A stretch of DNA of 51,910 nucleotides, taken from contig JAJYFU010000009.1 in assembly GCA_021790795.1 (NCBI GenBank), positions 1 to 51,910 on the forward strand, written 5' to 3'. Shown in pieces: positions 1-7,644 of this stretch. Source of the stretch: Pseudomonadota bacterium (GTDB lineage Bacteria; Pseudomonadota; Gammaproteobacteria; Steroidobacterales; Steroidobacteraceae). Both the position numbers and the translations under genes were made by a program. The first letter of the stretch is position 1, and each line of letters starts with the position of its first letter. A model generated the notes under the pieces. It ran no database searches and was not told where the DNA came from. It worked only from the letters and a program-made list of their open reading frames with translations.

Positions 1-14
1 CAAGCTCGCGGCGA

Positions 15-455
15 TCAAAGGGTTGCCGATAGCTCGATCGCGCCAGCGACCCTCTCGACCAGCGTTCTACTTCCGTGCCCAGGATTAGCTACTTTTCGGG
101 TCCGCACGAGATGCTTACTCTCGAGCAGTGCAACATCTCGCCTAACAGCCGAAGGATCGCGCGAGAGGGCGGCGGCGAGCGTGAAGATCGCCACCGTTCT
201 TCCATCTATTTCCTTCAATATCCTGACCCGAGCCGGAGTGATCACTTCCAGGAAGTCGGCCGGATCCTCGAATGATACGGTCAGTCCCGGTTCCAGCTTC
301 TCTTCGCGATCGAGTCGTCGAGCCTGCACTCGCAGGCGGGAGAAAAAGCGATCCATCGACTCGACGCCAACGCGAATCTTGCCGACCGGGCTAGTCCTTG
401 CGGCTTTCGAGGTACTCGCGGACTTCCGTTTCGAAGCGCTTTTCGATGCTTTCAT
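15..455 (-). CDS. HTH antitoxin-like regulator, partner of a TumE-family toxin (TumA/HVO_A0114 type)
   Basis: A 146-residue basic protein. The N-terminus is a Lys/Ser/Ala-rich leader. It is followed by 'GKIRVGVESMDRFFSRL' and then a winged-helix-like segment ('ITPARVRILKEI', 'LSRDPSAVRRDVALLE') in the style of the HVO_A0114 family of putative DNA-binding proteins. These commonly sit beside DUF6516/TumE toxins, so this is most likely the antitoxin and autoregulator of the pair. The ORF track extends to 545, but the ATG at 455 is preferred because the longer version would overlap the upstream toxin gene by about 155 bases. With this start the overlap is 65 bases, which is still large, so the true start is uncertain. 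No strong ribosome binding site is visible. Family membership is recognised from sequence style, not from a search. Confidence 0.6.
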   Translation of the reverse strand: MKASKSASKRKSASTSKAARTSPVGKIRVGVESMDRFFSRLRVQARRLDREEKLEPGLTVSFEDPADFLEVITPARVRILKEIDGRTVAIFTLAAALSRDPSAVRRDVALLESKHLVRTRKVANPGHGSRTLVERVAGAIELSATL

Positions 456-732
456 ATGATTCGAACTCAACAGTTTCGGCTTTCCCATCAGAATGACGAT
501 GGTGGTGTCCATGCGCGTTGTCGTAGCCGAGAACCCGACCGCCATCGACGCCTATCCTGTGGGTATCAATTAGAGCGAGGGAATATCTCAGCAAGCGCCC
601 GCCGCGCGAGTAGTCCGCCTGGATTCTGACTACCACGCCGCCTTTGCGGCCCTTGGGCTTGGGATAGAACTCGTCGCGGCTCGAGCGTGCAGGATCAAGT
701 TGGTCCTCGGTATCGCGCTTGCGCCGCCCCAT
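391..732 (-). CDS. TumE-family (DUF6516) toxin-like protein
   Basis: 113 residues, about the usual size for this family. The diagnostic part is the central block 'LLRYSLALIDTHRI' followed by 'RVLGYDNAHGHHHRH' and 'FESYESIEKRFETEV', which is how DUF6516/TumE proteins read. The His-rich 'HGHHHRH' patch is the most recognisable element. These proteins are toxins of a two-gene toxin-antitoxin system in which an HTH protein is the antitoxin; here that HTH gene follows directly and overlaps the 3' end. The N-terminal 35 residues are charged and poorly conserved-looking. The gene starts beside an AT-rich stretch upstream of dusA and reads away from it. An imperfect palindrome lies 15-43 bases before the start codon and could be the operator. 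Toxicity is inferred from family and context. Confidence 0.65.
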   Translation of the reverse strand: MGRRKRDTEDQLDPARSSRDEFYPKPKGRKGGVVVRIQADYSRGGRLLRYSLALIDTHRIGVDGGRVLGYDNAHGHHHRHSDGKAETVEFESYESIEKRFETEVREYLESRKD

Positions 733-746
733 AGGGTGTCAGCATA

Positions 747-775
747 TCAGGAAGGACTGAAAATATCCTATCTGA
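747..775. promoter_or_regulatory. Imperfect inverted repeat upstream of the toxin gene, possible autoregulatory operator
   Basis: Arms TCAGGAAGGA (747-756) and TCCTATCTGA (766-775) are complementary at 8 of 10 positions around a 9-base AT-rich centre. The repeat lies just ahead of the minus-strand toxin start (732), where a promoter would be expected. Toxin-antitoxin operons are often repressed by an HTH antitoxin bound to such a repeat. Operator function is inference. Confidence 0.35.
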
Positions 776-869
776 CAGCGGCTGCCGTCCGGGCGGTGGC
801 AATCTGATAAATTCGTAGAAATCGCGCAGGAATATACTGATATATTTTTTAAGACAATCTGGTAAGTAA

Positions 870-1907
870 TTGGAAATAAACAGAAAAATAAGTGTCGCGC
901 CGATGATGGACTGGACGGACCGCCACTGCCGGTACTTCCTGCGCGGCTTCTCCCCCGCGACGCTGCTGTACACGGAGATGATCACCGCGGCGGCCGTCAC
1001 CCGCGGGAACACGCAGCGGCTGCTGGCATTCGATCCGGAGGAGCACCCGGTGGCGCTGCAGCTCGGCGGCAGCGATCCGGGCGAGCTGGCCACGGCGGCC
1101 CGCATCGGCGAGGCGTTCGGCTACGACGAGATCAATCTCAACTGCGGCTGCCCCAGCGATCGGGTGGCGAGCGGCGCCTTCGGGGCATGCCTGATGCGTG
1201 AGCCGCAGCGAGTGGCCGAGTGCGTGGCGGCCATGGTGGCCGCGGTGCGCATTCCCGTCACCGTCAAGATGCGCATCGGAGTCGTGAGCGGGGCGCGGCG
1301 CGAGGTGGCCGGCGCGCTGGCGGGGTTCGAGGAGGACGAATTCGCGGCCCTGCAGGCGTTCGTGGCCCTCATGCGGCGGGCCGGCAGCCAGGCGGCCATT
1401 GTGCATGCGCGCGTGGCCGTGCTCGGCGGCCTGTCGCCGAAGGAAAATCGGGAGGTGCCCCCGCTGCGCTACGCCGTGGTGCGCCGTTTGAAGGCGGCGA
1501 TGCCGGACACGCCCATCGTGCTCAACGGCGGCGTGCGCACGGTGCCGAGCGCGCTCGATGCGCTCTCCTGGTGCGACGGTGTCATGCTGGGACGCGAGGT
1601 CTATCACCGCCCGCTGTTCCTCGCGCAACTGGCCCAGGCGCTGACACCGCGGACCGTCACGCCGTCCCGGGAGGCGCTGCTGACGCGCATGGCCGGCTAT
1701 GCCGAGCGCCAGCTCGCCGCGGGCCACTCGCTCCCGGCGATCACCCGCCATATGCTGGGTTTGTATGCCGGAGAAGCCGGCGCCCGCGCGTACCGTCGAC
1801 TGATGAGCGAGGGTGCGCGCGCCCCCGGGGCGGACGCCCAGGTGATTCGTCGGGCCGCCGCATCGGCTCTCGAGGCCCGAGGCGGTGCGCACGAGCGCTC
1901 GCGCTGA
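870..1907 (+). CDS. dusA: tRNA-dihydrouridine(20/20a) synthase DusA
   Basis: FMN-dependent reductase that converts uridine 20/20a in the tRNA D-loop to dihydrouridine. The 345-residue protein opens with the family hallmark 'SVAPMMDWTDRHCRYF' (residues 8-23). The catalytic cysteine is Cys94 in 'NLNCGCPSDR'. 'VTVKMRIG', 'IVHAR', 'GLSPKENREVPPL' and 'ITRHMLGL' follow in DusA order. Compared with E. coli DusA there is an insertion of roughly 14 residues after 'MRIGV'. 'HARKAWL' of the E. coli protein reads 'HARVAVL' here. The ATG at 870 gives the usual N-terminus. A TATACT hexamer at 833-838 in the AT-rich upstream gap may be its -10 element. The 5' end of dusA is a known attachment site for integrative elements, which matters because of the toxin-antitoxin pair just upstream. 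Confidence 0.96.
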   Translation: MEINRKISVAPMMDWTDRHCRYFLRGFSPATLLYTEMITAAAVTRGNTQRLLAFDPEEHPVALQLGGSDPGELATAARIGEAFGYDEINLNCGCPSDRVASGAFGACLMREPQRVAECVAAMVAAVRIPVTVKMRIGVVSGARREVAGALAGFEEDEFAALQAFVALMRRAGSQAAIVHARVAVLGGLSPKENREVPPLRYAVVRRLKAAMPDTPIVLNGGVRTVPSALDALSWCDGVMLGREVYHRPLFLAQLAQALTPRTVTPSREALLTRMAGYAERQLAAGHSLPAITRHMLGLYAGEAGARAYRRLMSEGARAPGADAQVIRRAAASALEARGGAHERSR

Positions 1908-1949
1908 GGTATGCGTAGCGAGCACAATGGCAGGCTTGGGCGGCTTGCG

Positions 1950-1955
1950 TATAAT
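1950..1955 (+). promoter_or_regulatory. Perfect TATAAT -10-like element ahead of the cyclase gene
   Basis: A consensus TATAAT sits in the 99-base gap between dusA and the cyclase-FHA gene, 52 bases before the GTG start. No good -35 hexamer is visible at 16-18 bases upstream, so strength is uncertain. Confidence 0.35.
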
Positions 1956-2006
1956 CGGATGATGGAGCTATGTTAAATAGCCGGATCCAACAGCCTGGGA
2001 GGATGG

Positions 2007-2924
2007 GTGGCCCCCCAATCGATGGGTGAGGACGTCGAACTGGCCGTATTGTTTGCGGACGTGGTCGGCTCAACCCGGCTCTACGAGCGCATGGGCGATC
2101 AGCGGGCGCGCGACATGGTTGCGTTGTGCATCGATGTCATGCGTGGCGCCACGGAGCATTGCGGCGGGACGGTGATCAAGACCATGGGTGACGAGGTCAT
2201 GGCCACTTTCCCGAGCGCCGACGCGGCGCTCAATGCCGCCGCCCAGATGCAGAAGCAGATCGCGGCGCACACACAGCTGCGCGTCGACGGCCAGCCGGTC
2301 TCGATCCGCATCGGCTGCCACTACGGCCCGGTGGTGGCGGAGAGTCAGGACATTTTCGGCTCCACGGTGCATACGGCCAACCGCATGACCAGTCAGGCCA
2401 AAGCCGGACAGATCATCACCACGGAGGCCACCGTGGGCCAGCTCACGGCCCCGTGGCGCTCCGCCTGCCGGCTGATCGACAACGCTCCGATCAAGGGCCA
2501 GCGCAACGAGGTCCCCCTGTACGAGGTGCTCTGGCAGGTCGACGACGTGACCAGCATGGTGCGCATGGTGGGGCACGACGTGGACCGCTCGCACTGCACG
2601 CGGCTGCGGCTGTGGTGGCTCGACCGCGAGCTGCTGATCGACGAGCAGCGCCCCATTCTCACCATCGGCCGGGCCGATGAGAACGATCTGGTCGTCAAGG
2701 GCAATCTGGTCTCGCGGCTGCACGCGCGCATCGAGTACGCGCGCCACAAGTTCACGCTCATCGATCACAGTACGAACGGCACGTTCGTGCGCGAGGGCGG
2801 AGGCGAGGAGGCGTTCGTGCGCCGCGATTCTCTGCAGCTCAAGGGCGGAGGGCTGATCAGCCTCGGACGCATGCCCGAGGCGGAATCCGCCCAGACCATC
2901 CGCTACGTCTGCGAGCGCGACTAA
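2007..2924 (+). CDS. Class III adenylate cyclase with C-terminal FHA domain
   Basis: A 305-residue soluble fusion. Residues about 10-180 form a class III nucleotide cyclase catalytic domain. The metal-binding Asp18 ('LFADVVGST') and Asp62 ('KTMGDEVMATF') are present, with Lys58 next to the second metal site and Asn125 in 'TANRM'. This set fits an active cyclase that prefers ATP, making cyclic AMP. Residues about 205-290 are an FHA phosphothreonine-binding domain ('TIGRADENDLVV', 'VSRLHARIE', 'STNGTFV'). This suggests recruitment to, or control by, a Ser/Thr-phosphorylated partner; a Ser/Thr kinase lies 19 kb downstream. No membrane segment is seen. The GTG at 2007 is chosen because GGGAGGA lies just upstream (spacing tight, about 4); the ATG at 2022 lacks such a site. 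The TAA stop overlaps the TAG stop of convergent pckG. Confidence 0.88.
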   Translation: MAPQSMGEDVELAVLFADVVGSTRLYERMGDQRARDMVALCIDVMRGATEHCGGTVIKTMGDEVMATFPSADAALNAAAQMQKQIAAHTQLRVDGQPVSIRIGCHYGPVVAESQDIFGSTVHTANRMTSQAKAGQIITTEATVGQLTAPWRSACRLIDNAPIKGQRNEVPLYEVLWQVDDVTSMVRMVGHDVDRSHCTRLRLWWLDRELLIDEQRPILTIGRADENDLVVKGNLVSRLHARIEYARHKFTLIDHSTNGTFVREGGGEEAFVRRDSLQLKGGGLISLGRMPEAESAQTIRYVCERD

Positions 2925-4699
2925 CCGCCGGCGAGCGCCGCGGCGCTCTTGCCCAGCTCGACCCGCATCTCACCGGGCAGCCGCTCGCCGTACTGTTCCA
3001 GGTACGCGCGTGTTTCGTCCAGCTCGCGGCGCCAGAGCTGCGAATCCACCGACAGCAGCGCGCGCAGCGTTTCCGGCTCCAGGCTCAGGCCCCGAGTGTC
3101 GATTTCCTCGGGCCGCGGCAGCAGGCCGATACCGCCGTCGCGCACCCCGGCCCGCCCGGCGCAGCGCTCGATCATCCAGGCGAGCACCCGCAGGTTCTCC
3201 CCGTAGCCCGGCCACAGGAACCGTCCCTGCGAGTTCCGCCGGAACCAATTGACGTGAAAGATGCGCGGCGGGCGGCTCAGCCGTGCGCCGACCTCGAGCC
3301 AGTGCCGCCAGTAGTCGGCGAAGTTGTAGCCGCAGAAGGGCTGCATGGCCATCGGGTCGCGCCGTACCACGCCGACCTGGCCGACGGCCGCGGCCGTGGT
3401 TTCCGAGGCCATCGACGCCCCGACCAGGACACCGTGCCGCCAGTCTCGCGCCTCGTAGACCAGCGGCGCGACCTCGCGCCGCCGGCCGCCGAAGACGATG
3501 GCCGAGATCGGCACGCCGCGCAGATCGTTCACGTGGGGCGAGCAGGCCGGATTGCGCCGCGCCGCGACCGTGAAGCGCGAGTTCGGATGCGCCGCGGGGC
3601 CGCGTGCCGGATCGTACGGTCGCCCCTGCCAATCCGTGAGCGGCACGCCCTCCGGCAGGCCTTCCCACCAGGGTTGGTTGTCGGCGGTGAGGGCGACGTT
3701 CGTGAACAGCGTCTCGCGCCGGATCATCTCGTAGGCGTTGCGATTGGTCTGGCGGTTGGTTCCGGGCACCACCCCGAAATATCCGGCCTCGGGGTTGATC
3801 GCCCACAGGCGCCCGTCCGCGCCCGGGTGCAGCCAGGCGATGTCGTCCCCGACCGTGAACACCTCCCAGCCCGGCAGGCTCGCCGGCGGAATCAGCATCG
3901 CGAGATTGGTCTTGCCGCAGGCCGAGGGGAAGGCCGCGGCGATATAATGTGTCTCGCCGCGCCGGTTGCGCAGTCCGACGATCAGCATGTGCTCGGCGAG
4001 CCAGCCTTCGGCTCGCGCCTGCCAGCTCGCGATGCGCAGCGCATGACACTTCTTGCCGAGCAGGGCGTTGCCGCCGTAACCCGAGCCGAAGCTCTCGATC
4101 GACAGCTCCTCCGGAAAATGCATGATGAACCGCCGGTCGGGGTCGAACTCCCCGACCGAGTGCAGGCCGCGCACGAAGGTGCCCTCGTGCCCGATGCGCT
4201 CGAGCGCGTCCCGACCCGCGCGCGTCATGATCAGCATGTTCACGGCGACGTAGGCGCTGTCGGTGATCTCCACGCCGCAGCGCGCGAGCGGCGAATCGAC
4301 CGGCCCCATGCAGTAGGGGATGACATAGAGCCGGCGCCCGCGCATCGCGCCGCGAAACAGCTCGCGCATCTTGGCGTGCGCGGTCTGCGGGTCCATCCAA
4401 TTGTTGTTCGGCCCGGCGTCCGCCTGCGAGCGCGTGCAGATGTAGGTCAGGTGCTCGACCCGGGCGACATCGCCCGGGTGCGAGCGGTAGAGGTGACAGT
4501 CCGGGAACTGCTCGGGGTTCAGCCGTAGCAGCTGCCCGTTGCGCACCAGCTCGGCGATGAGCCTGTGGCGCTCCGAGGCGCTGCCGTCGCACCAGTACAC
4601 GTCGTCCGGCTGGGTGAGCGAGCGCACCGAGTCGACCCATTCCGTTACGGCGCGGCTGAGCTGCGACATCGGCATCGGCAAGGGAGAAGCGGTGGACAT
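2921..4699 (-). CDS. pckG: Phosphoenolpyruvate carboxykinase (GTP)
   Basis: Converts oxaloacetate plus GTP to phosphoenolpyruvate, GDP and CO2, the entry step of gluconeogenesis. The 592-residue protein has the GTP-type signature 'FPSACGKTNLAML', with the reactive cysteine at about residue 261 inside the P-loop. It also has 'GDDIAWL', 'NPEAGYFGVVPGTN' and 'FHVNWFRR', in the order of GTP-dependent (not ATP-dependent) enzymes. The ORF track runs far upstream to 5077, but the ATG at 4699 gives the normal N-terminus and has GAGGT about nine bases ahead. The 217-base gap to the divergent helicase gene holds AT-rich sequence and a minus-strand TATACT (top strand 4750-4755) that could be the -10 element. 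Its stop codon overlaps that of the cyclase gene by two bases, so no terminator fits between them. Confidence 0.96.
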   Translation of the reverse strand: MSTASPLPMPMSQLSRAVTEWVDSVRSLTQPDDVYWCDGSASERHRLIAELVRNGQLLRLNPEQFPDCHLYRSHPGDVARVEHLTYICTRSQADAGPNNNWMDPQTAHAKMRELFRGAMRGRRLYVIPYCMGPVDSPLARCGVEITDSAYVAVNMLIMTRAGRDALERIGHEGTFVRGLHSVGEFDPDRRFIMHFPEELSIESFGSGYGGNALLGKKCHALRIASWQARAEGWLAEHMLIVGLRNRRGETHYIAAAFPSACGKTNLAMLIPPASLPGWEVFTVGDDIAWLHPGADGRLWAINPEAGYFGVVPGTNRQTNRNAYEMIRRETLFTNVALTADNQPWWEGLPEGVPLTDWQGRPYDPARGPAAHPNSRFTVAARRNPACSPHVNDLRGVPISAIVFGGRRREVAPLVYEARDWRHGVLVGASMASETTAAAVGQVGVVRRDPMAMQPFCGYNFADYWRHWLEVGARLSRPPRIFHVNWFRRNSQGRFLWPGYGENLRVLAWMIERCAGRAGVRDGGIGLLPRPEEIDTRGLSLEPETLRALLSVDSQLWRRELDETRAYLEQYGERLPGEMRVELGKSAAALAGG

Positions 4700-4904
4700 C
4701 TTTCGATACCTCGTTTGGACGTCTCGGCAGGCCTTCCTCGCGTGTCGCCAGTATAGTCGCGCGTCCCACCGCGCTTGCCATAAAGTACGATAAAAGGAGA
4801 AAATTTGTTCAATAATCGCACACGAAAAAACGACTGAAATTACAGGTTCAGCGGGCCCGGAGGCGGTGGCGCGGGCGGGACGCGTGCGCACAACGCGCGC
4901 GCCG

Positions 4905-4910
4905 TACAAT
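4905..4910 (+). promoter_or_regulatory. TACAAT -10-like element six bases from the helicase start codon
   Basis: GTACAAT lies 4904-4910 and the ATG is at 4917. Transcription from such a -10 would begin at or next to the A of the ATG, giving a leaderless mRNA. No Shine-Dalgarno sequence precedes this ATG. The element is strong but the -35 is poor. Confidence 0.35.
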
Positions 4911-4916
4911 GCGCCG

Positions 4917-6890
4917 ATGTTGGATCTCGACGATATCTTCGGTGCGCATGGGCCGCTCGAGCGCTCGCTGCCGGACTTCACGGTGCGCGAGCCGCAGCGA
5001 CGCATGGCCGAGCGCGTCGCCGTGGCGATCGCCCGTCGGGAGCCGTTGGTGGTCGAGGCCGGCACCGGAACCGGCAAGACCTTCGCCTACCTGGTGCCGG
5101 CGCTGCTCTCGGGCGCGCGGGTGCTCATCTCGACCGGCACCCGTGCCTTGCAGGATCAGCTCTATGCGAAGGACCTGCCGCTGGTGACGCGGGCGCTCGG
5201 TCGGCCCGCCACCGTCGCGCTGCTGAAGGGCCGCAGCAACTACCTGTGCCGCTATCGGCTCTCGGGAGGCGAGGCAACGCTACCGCTGCCGCTGCCCGCG
5301 GACGCCGCCGGTGCCGACACGCCGCTCGAGCGGATCCGGCGCTGGGCGCACACCACCCGCAGCGGTGATCTCGCGGAGGTGCCCGGGCTCAAGGATGGCG
5401 ATCCCGTCTGGGCAGAGGTGACCTCGACGCGGGACAACTGTCTCGGGCAGCGCTGTCCGCAGTTCTCGCGCTGCCACGTCGGCGCGGCGCGGCGCGCGGC
5501 CCTGGAGGCGGACCTGGTGATCGTCAATCACCACCTGCTGCTGGCGGATCTGGCGCTGAAGGAGGACGGGTTCGGCGATCTGCTCGGCGCCGCCGACGCG
5601 GTCATTCTCGATGAGGCGCACCAGATCCCGGATTTGGCGACCCAGTTGTTCGGCGCCGAGGTGGGGAGCCGGCGCATCGAGACCCTGCTCGCCGAGATCG
5701 AGAGCCGAGTGACGCCGCGGCGCGCCGGGGGGGATGAGGGCGTCGAGCTGCGCCGGCTCGGGGAGACCGCACGCGCGGTGCGCGAGTGCCTCGGCCGCAT
5801 GATTCATGCGCTCGCCGGGCGCAGCGGACGGCTCGAGTGGGAAGAGGCCGAGCCGGTGATCGGCGGCGAGGTCGGACGGCTCGGGCCGCAGCTCGCGCGG
5901 CTCACCGAGCAGCTGCGCCGATTCGAAGCGGACGCGCCGCTCGCGGCGCTCGCCGAACGGGCGGAAGAGCTCGCCGCCGGCCTCGGGCGTATCGCGGCGC
6001 TCGAGGCCCTGGAGGGCGCCCGATCCGTGCAGCCGGGGCGCCGTGGCTTCACGCTCAGCATGATGCCCTTCGACATCGCGCCGCGCTTCCAGGCGATGCT
6101 GAGCGCACGAGCCTGCGCCTGGATCTTCACCTCCGCGACGCTTTCATTCGGGGCGGATTTCAGCCACTTTACCGGCCGCCTGGGGTTGGGTGACTGCGGC
6201 ACTCTCAAGATCGACAGCCCGTTCGACTTCGCTCGCCAGAGCCGCCTGTACCTGCCACAGGATCTGCCGGCGCCGAGCGAGCCCGCGCATCTTCCGGCGG
6301 TGATGGTGCTGGCGCGCACGCTGATCGAGGCGGCCGGCGGCGGGGCGTTCGTGCTGTTCACCAGCCATCGCTCGCTGGCGCAGGCGGCGGCGTTGTGGCG
6401 CAGCGCCGGGGCGCTCCCGCACTTGCGCCTGCTGGTGCAGGGCGAGGCGCCGCGGGAGCGGCTGCTGGAGCAGTTCCGCGCCGACGGCAACGCGGTCCTG
6501 TTCGGCACGGCCAGTTTCTGGGAAGGCGTGGACGTCAAGGGTGCGGCGCTGCGTCTGGTGGTCATCGAGAAGCTGCCGTTCGCCTCTCCGGAGGACCCGT
6601 TGGTGCGCGCGCGCATCCAGTACCTGGAACGTAGCGGCGGCAACGCGTTTCGGGATTATCAGCTGCCGGAGGCGGCGCTGGCGCTGAAGCAGGGCGTGGG
6701 CCGGCTGATCCGCAGCGAGGCGGATTTCGGCGTGGTGGCGCTGTGCGATCCGCGCGTGGGCACGCGCGGCTATGGCAAGGTCTTGCTCTCGGCCCTGCCG
6801 CCCATGACCCGAACGCACCGGCTCGTCGAGGCGGTTGCGTTTTTGAGCGCATGCGCACCGGAAATCGAGACGCGCGAGGCGCTGCCGTGA
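4917..6890 (+). CDS. yoaA: YoaA/DinG-family Fe-S ATP-dependent DNA helicase
   Basis: A 657-residue XPD-like superfamily 2 helicase, close in size to E. coli YoaA (636). It has a Walker A 'EAGTGTGKTFAYL' near residue 50, an Fe-S cluster region with four cysteines ('NYLCRY', 'DNCLGQRCPQFSRC') at about residues 105-190, and 'VILDEAHQIPD' near residue 230. C-terminal helicase motifs are 'FGTASFWEGVDVKG' and 'QGVGRLIRS'. YoaA unwinds damaged or forked DNA and works with the polymerase III HolC subunit in E. coli. The start at 4917 ('MLDLDDIF') is chosen over the GTG at 4866 because YoaA/DinG proteins begin here and a -10-like element falls between the two. The stop overlaps the tsaB GTG (GTGA), so the two are probably translationally coupled. 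Confidence 0.92.
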   Translation: MLDLDDIFGAHGPLERSLPDFTVREPQRRMAERVAVAIARREPLVVEAGTGTGKTFAYLVPALLSGARVLISTGTRALQDQLYAKDLPLVTRALGRPATVALLKGRSNYLCRYRLSGGEATLPLPLPADAAGADTPLERIRRWAHTTRSGDLAEVPGLKDGDPVWAEVTSTRDNCLGQRCPQFSRCHVGAARRAALEADLVIVNHHLLLADLALKEDGFGDLLGAADAVILDEAHQIPDLATQLFGAEVGSRRIETLLAEIESRVTPRRAGGDEGVELRRLGETARAVRECLGRMIHALAGRSGRLEWEEAEPVIGGEVGRLGPQLARLTEQLRRFEADAPLAALAERAEELAAGLGRIAALEALEGARSVQPGRRGFTLSMMPFDIAPRFQAMLSARACAWIFTSATLSFGADFSHFTGRLGLGDCGTLKIDSPFDFARQSRLYLPQDLPAPSEPAHLPAVMVLARTLIEAAGGGAFVLFTSHRSLAQAAALWRSAGALPHLRLLVQGEAPRERLLEQFRADGNAVLFGTASFWEGVDVKGAALRLVVIEKLPFASPEDPLVRARIQYLERSGGNAFRDYQLPEAALALKQGVGRLIRSEADFGVVALCDPRVGTRGYGKVLLSALPPMTRTHRLVEAVAFLSACAPEIETREALP

Positions 6891-7564
6891 AACTGCTGGC
6901 GATCGATACCGCCACGGAGAATTGCTCGGCGGCCCTGCTGATCGACGAGTGCCTGCTGGAGCGGGAGCTCGAGTGTGCCCGGGGTCACGCCGAGCACATC
7001 CTGCCGATGGTCGATGCGCTCCTGGCGGAGGCCGGCGTCGCGCTGACGACCCTCGATGCGATCGCCTTCGGGCGCGGGCCGGGCGCGTTCACGGGGGTGA
7101 GGCTCGCGGCCAGCGTCACCCAGGGGCTGGCGTTCGGTGCGAGCCTCGGGGTGGTCGCGGTCTCGGATCTGCAGGCGCTGGCCCAGCGCAGCCTAGGGCT
7201 GCAGCCGCGGGTCGATCGAATCGCGGTATGTAATGATGCGCGTATGGGCGAGGCGTACTGCGCGTGCTACGAGCGCCGGGGCGAGCGGGCCGAGCCCCTT
7301 GGACCGGAGCGGGTCGGCACGGCGGAAACGCTCGCCGGCACTTGCGTGGCCGTCGCGGGAATTGGGCGAGGATTTGCCGCGTACCCGCAGCTGGCCGACC
7401 GGCTGGGCGTGGCGGTGCCGCCGGGCTGGGAGCGGCTGCTGCCGAGGGCGCGGGAGATCGCGCGGCTGGCCGTTCCCGAGGTACGCCTGGGGCGGCTGCT
7501 CGAGCCCGAGCAGGCTCTGCCGAGCTATGTGCGCAATGAGGTCGCGCGACCGTCATCTGTTTGA
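6887..7564 (+). CDS. tsaB: tRNA threonylcarbamoyladenosine biosynthesis protein TsaB
   Basis: Non-catalytic ASKHA-fold partner of TsaD in the TsaBDE complex that makes t6A37 on tRNAs reading ANN codons. 225 residues, close to the usual 231. The N-terminal 'LLAIDTATENCSAALL' and 'AFGRGPGAFTGVRLAAS' (near residue 62) are the family signature. 'DARMGEAYCACYE' is the dimer-region motif. The ORF track starts at 6743, inside the helicase gene; the GTG at 6887 is chosen because it restores the conserved N-terminus and overlaps the helicase stop as GTGA, with GAGG nine bases upstream. rimI, a frequent partner, does not follow; phoB does. Confidence 0.94.
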   Translation: MKLLAIDTATENCSAALLIDECLLERELECARGHAEHILPMVDALLAEAGVALTTLDAIAFGRGPGAFTGVRLAASVTQGLAFGASLGVVAVSDLQALAQRSLGLQPRVDRIAVCNDARMGEAYCACYERRGERAEPLGPERVGTAETLAGTCVAVAGIGRGFAAYPQLADRLGVAVPPGWERLLPRAREIARLAVPEVRLGRLLEPEQALPSYVRNEVARPSSV

Positions 7565-7577
7565 CATATCGGCCGCA

Positions 7578-7599
7578 TTGTCACGATTCTGCAATGGAA
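7578..7599 (+). promoter_or_regulatory. Candidate Pho box upstream of phoB
   Basis: Two adjacent 11-mers, TTGTCACGATT and CTGCAATGGAA, resemble the PhoB direct-repeat consensus (CTGTCATANAN twice). The first half is the better match. They lie 46-67 bases before the chosen phoB start, as expected if PhoB activates its own transcription. Read by eye only. Confidence 0.35.
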
Positions 7600-7644
7600 A
7601 ACATCTCAAATAGACACGCAGTCCGGGTTGTTCGGGCGTCCAGC

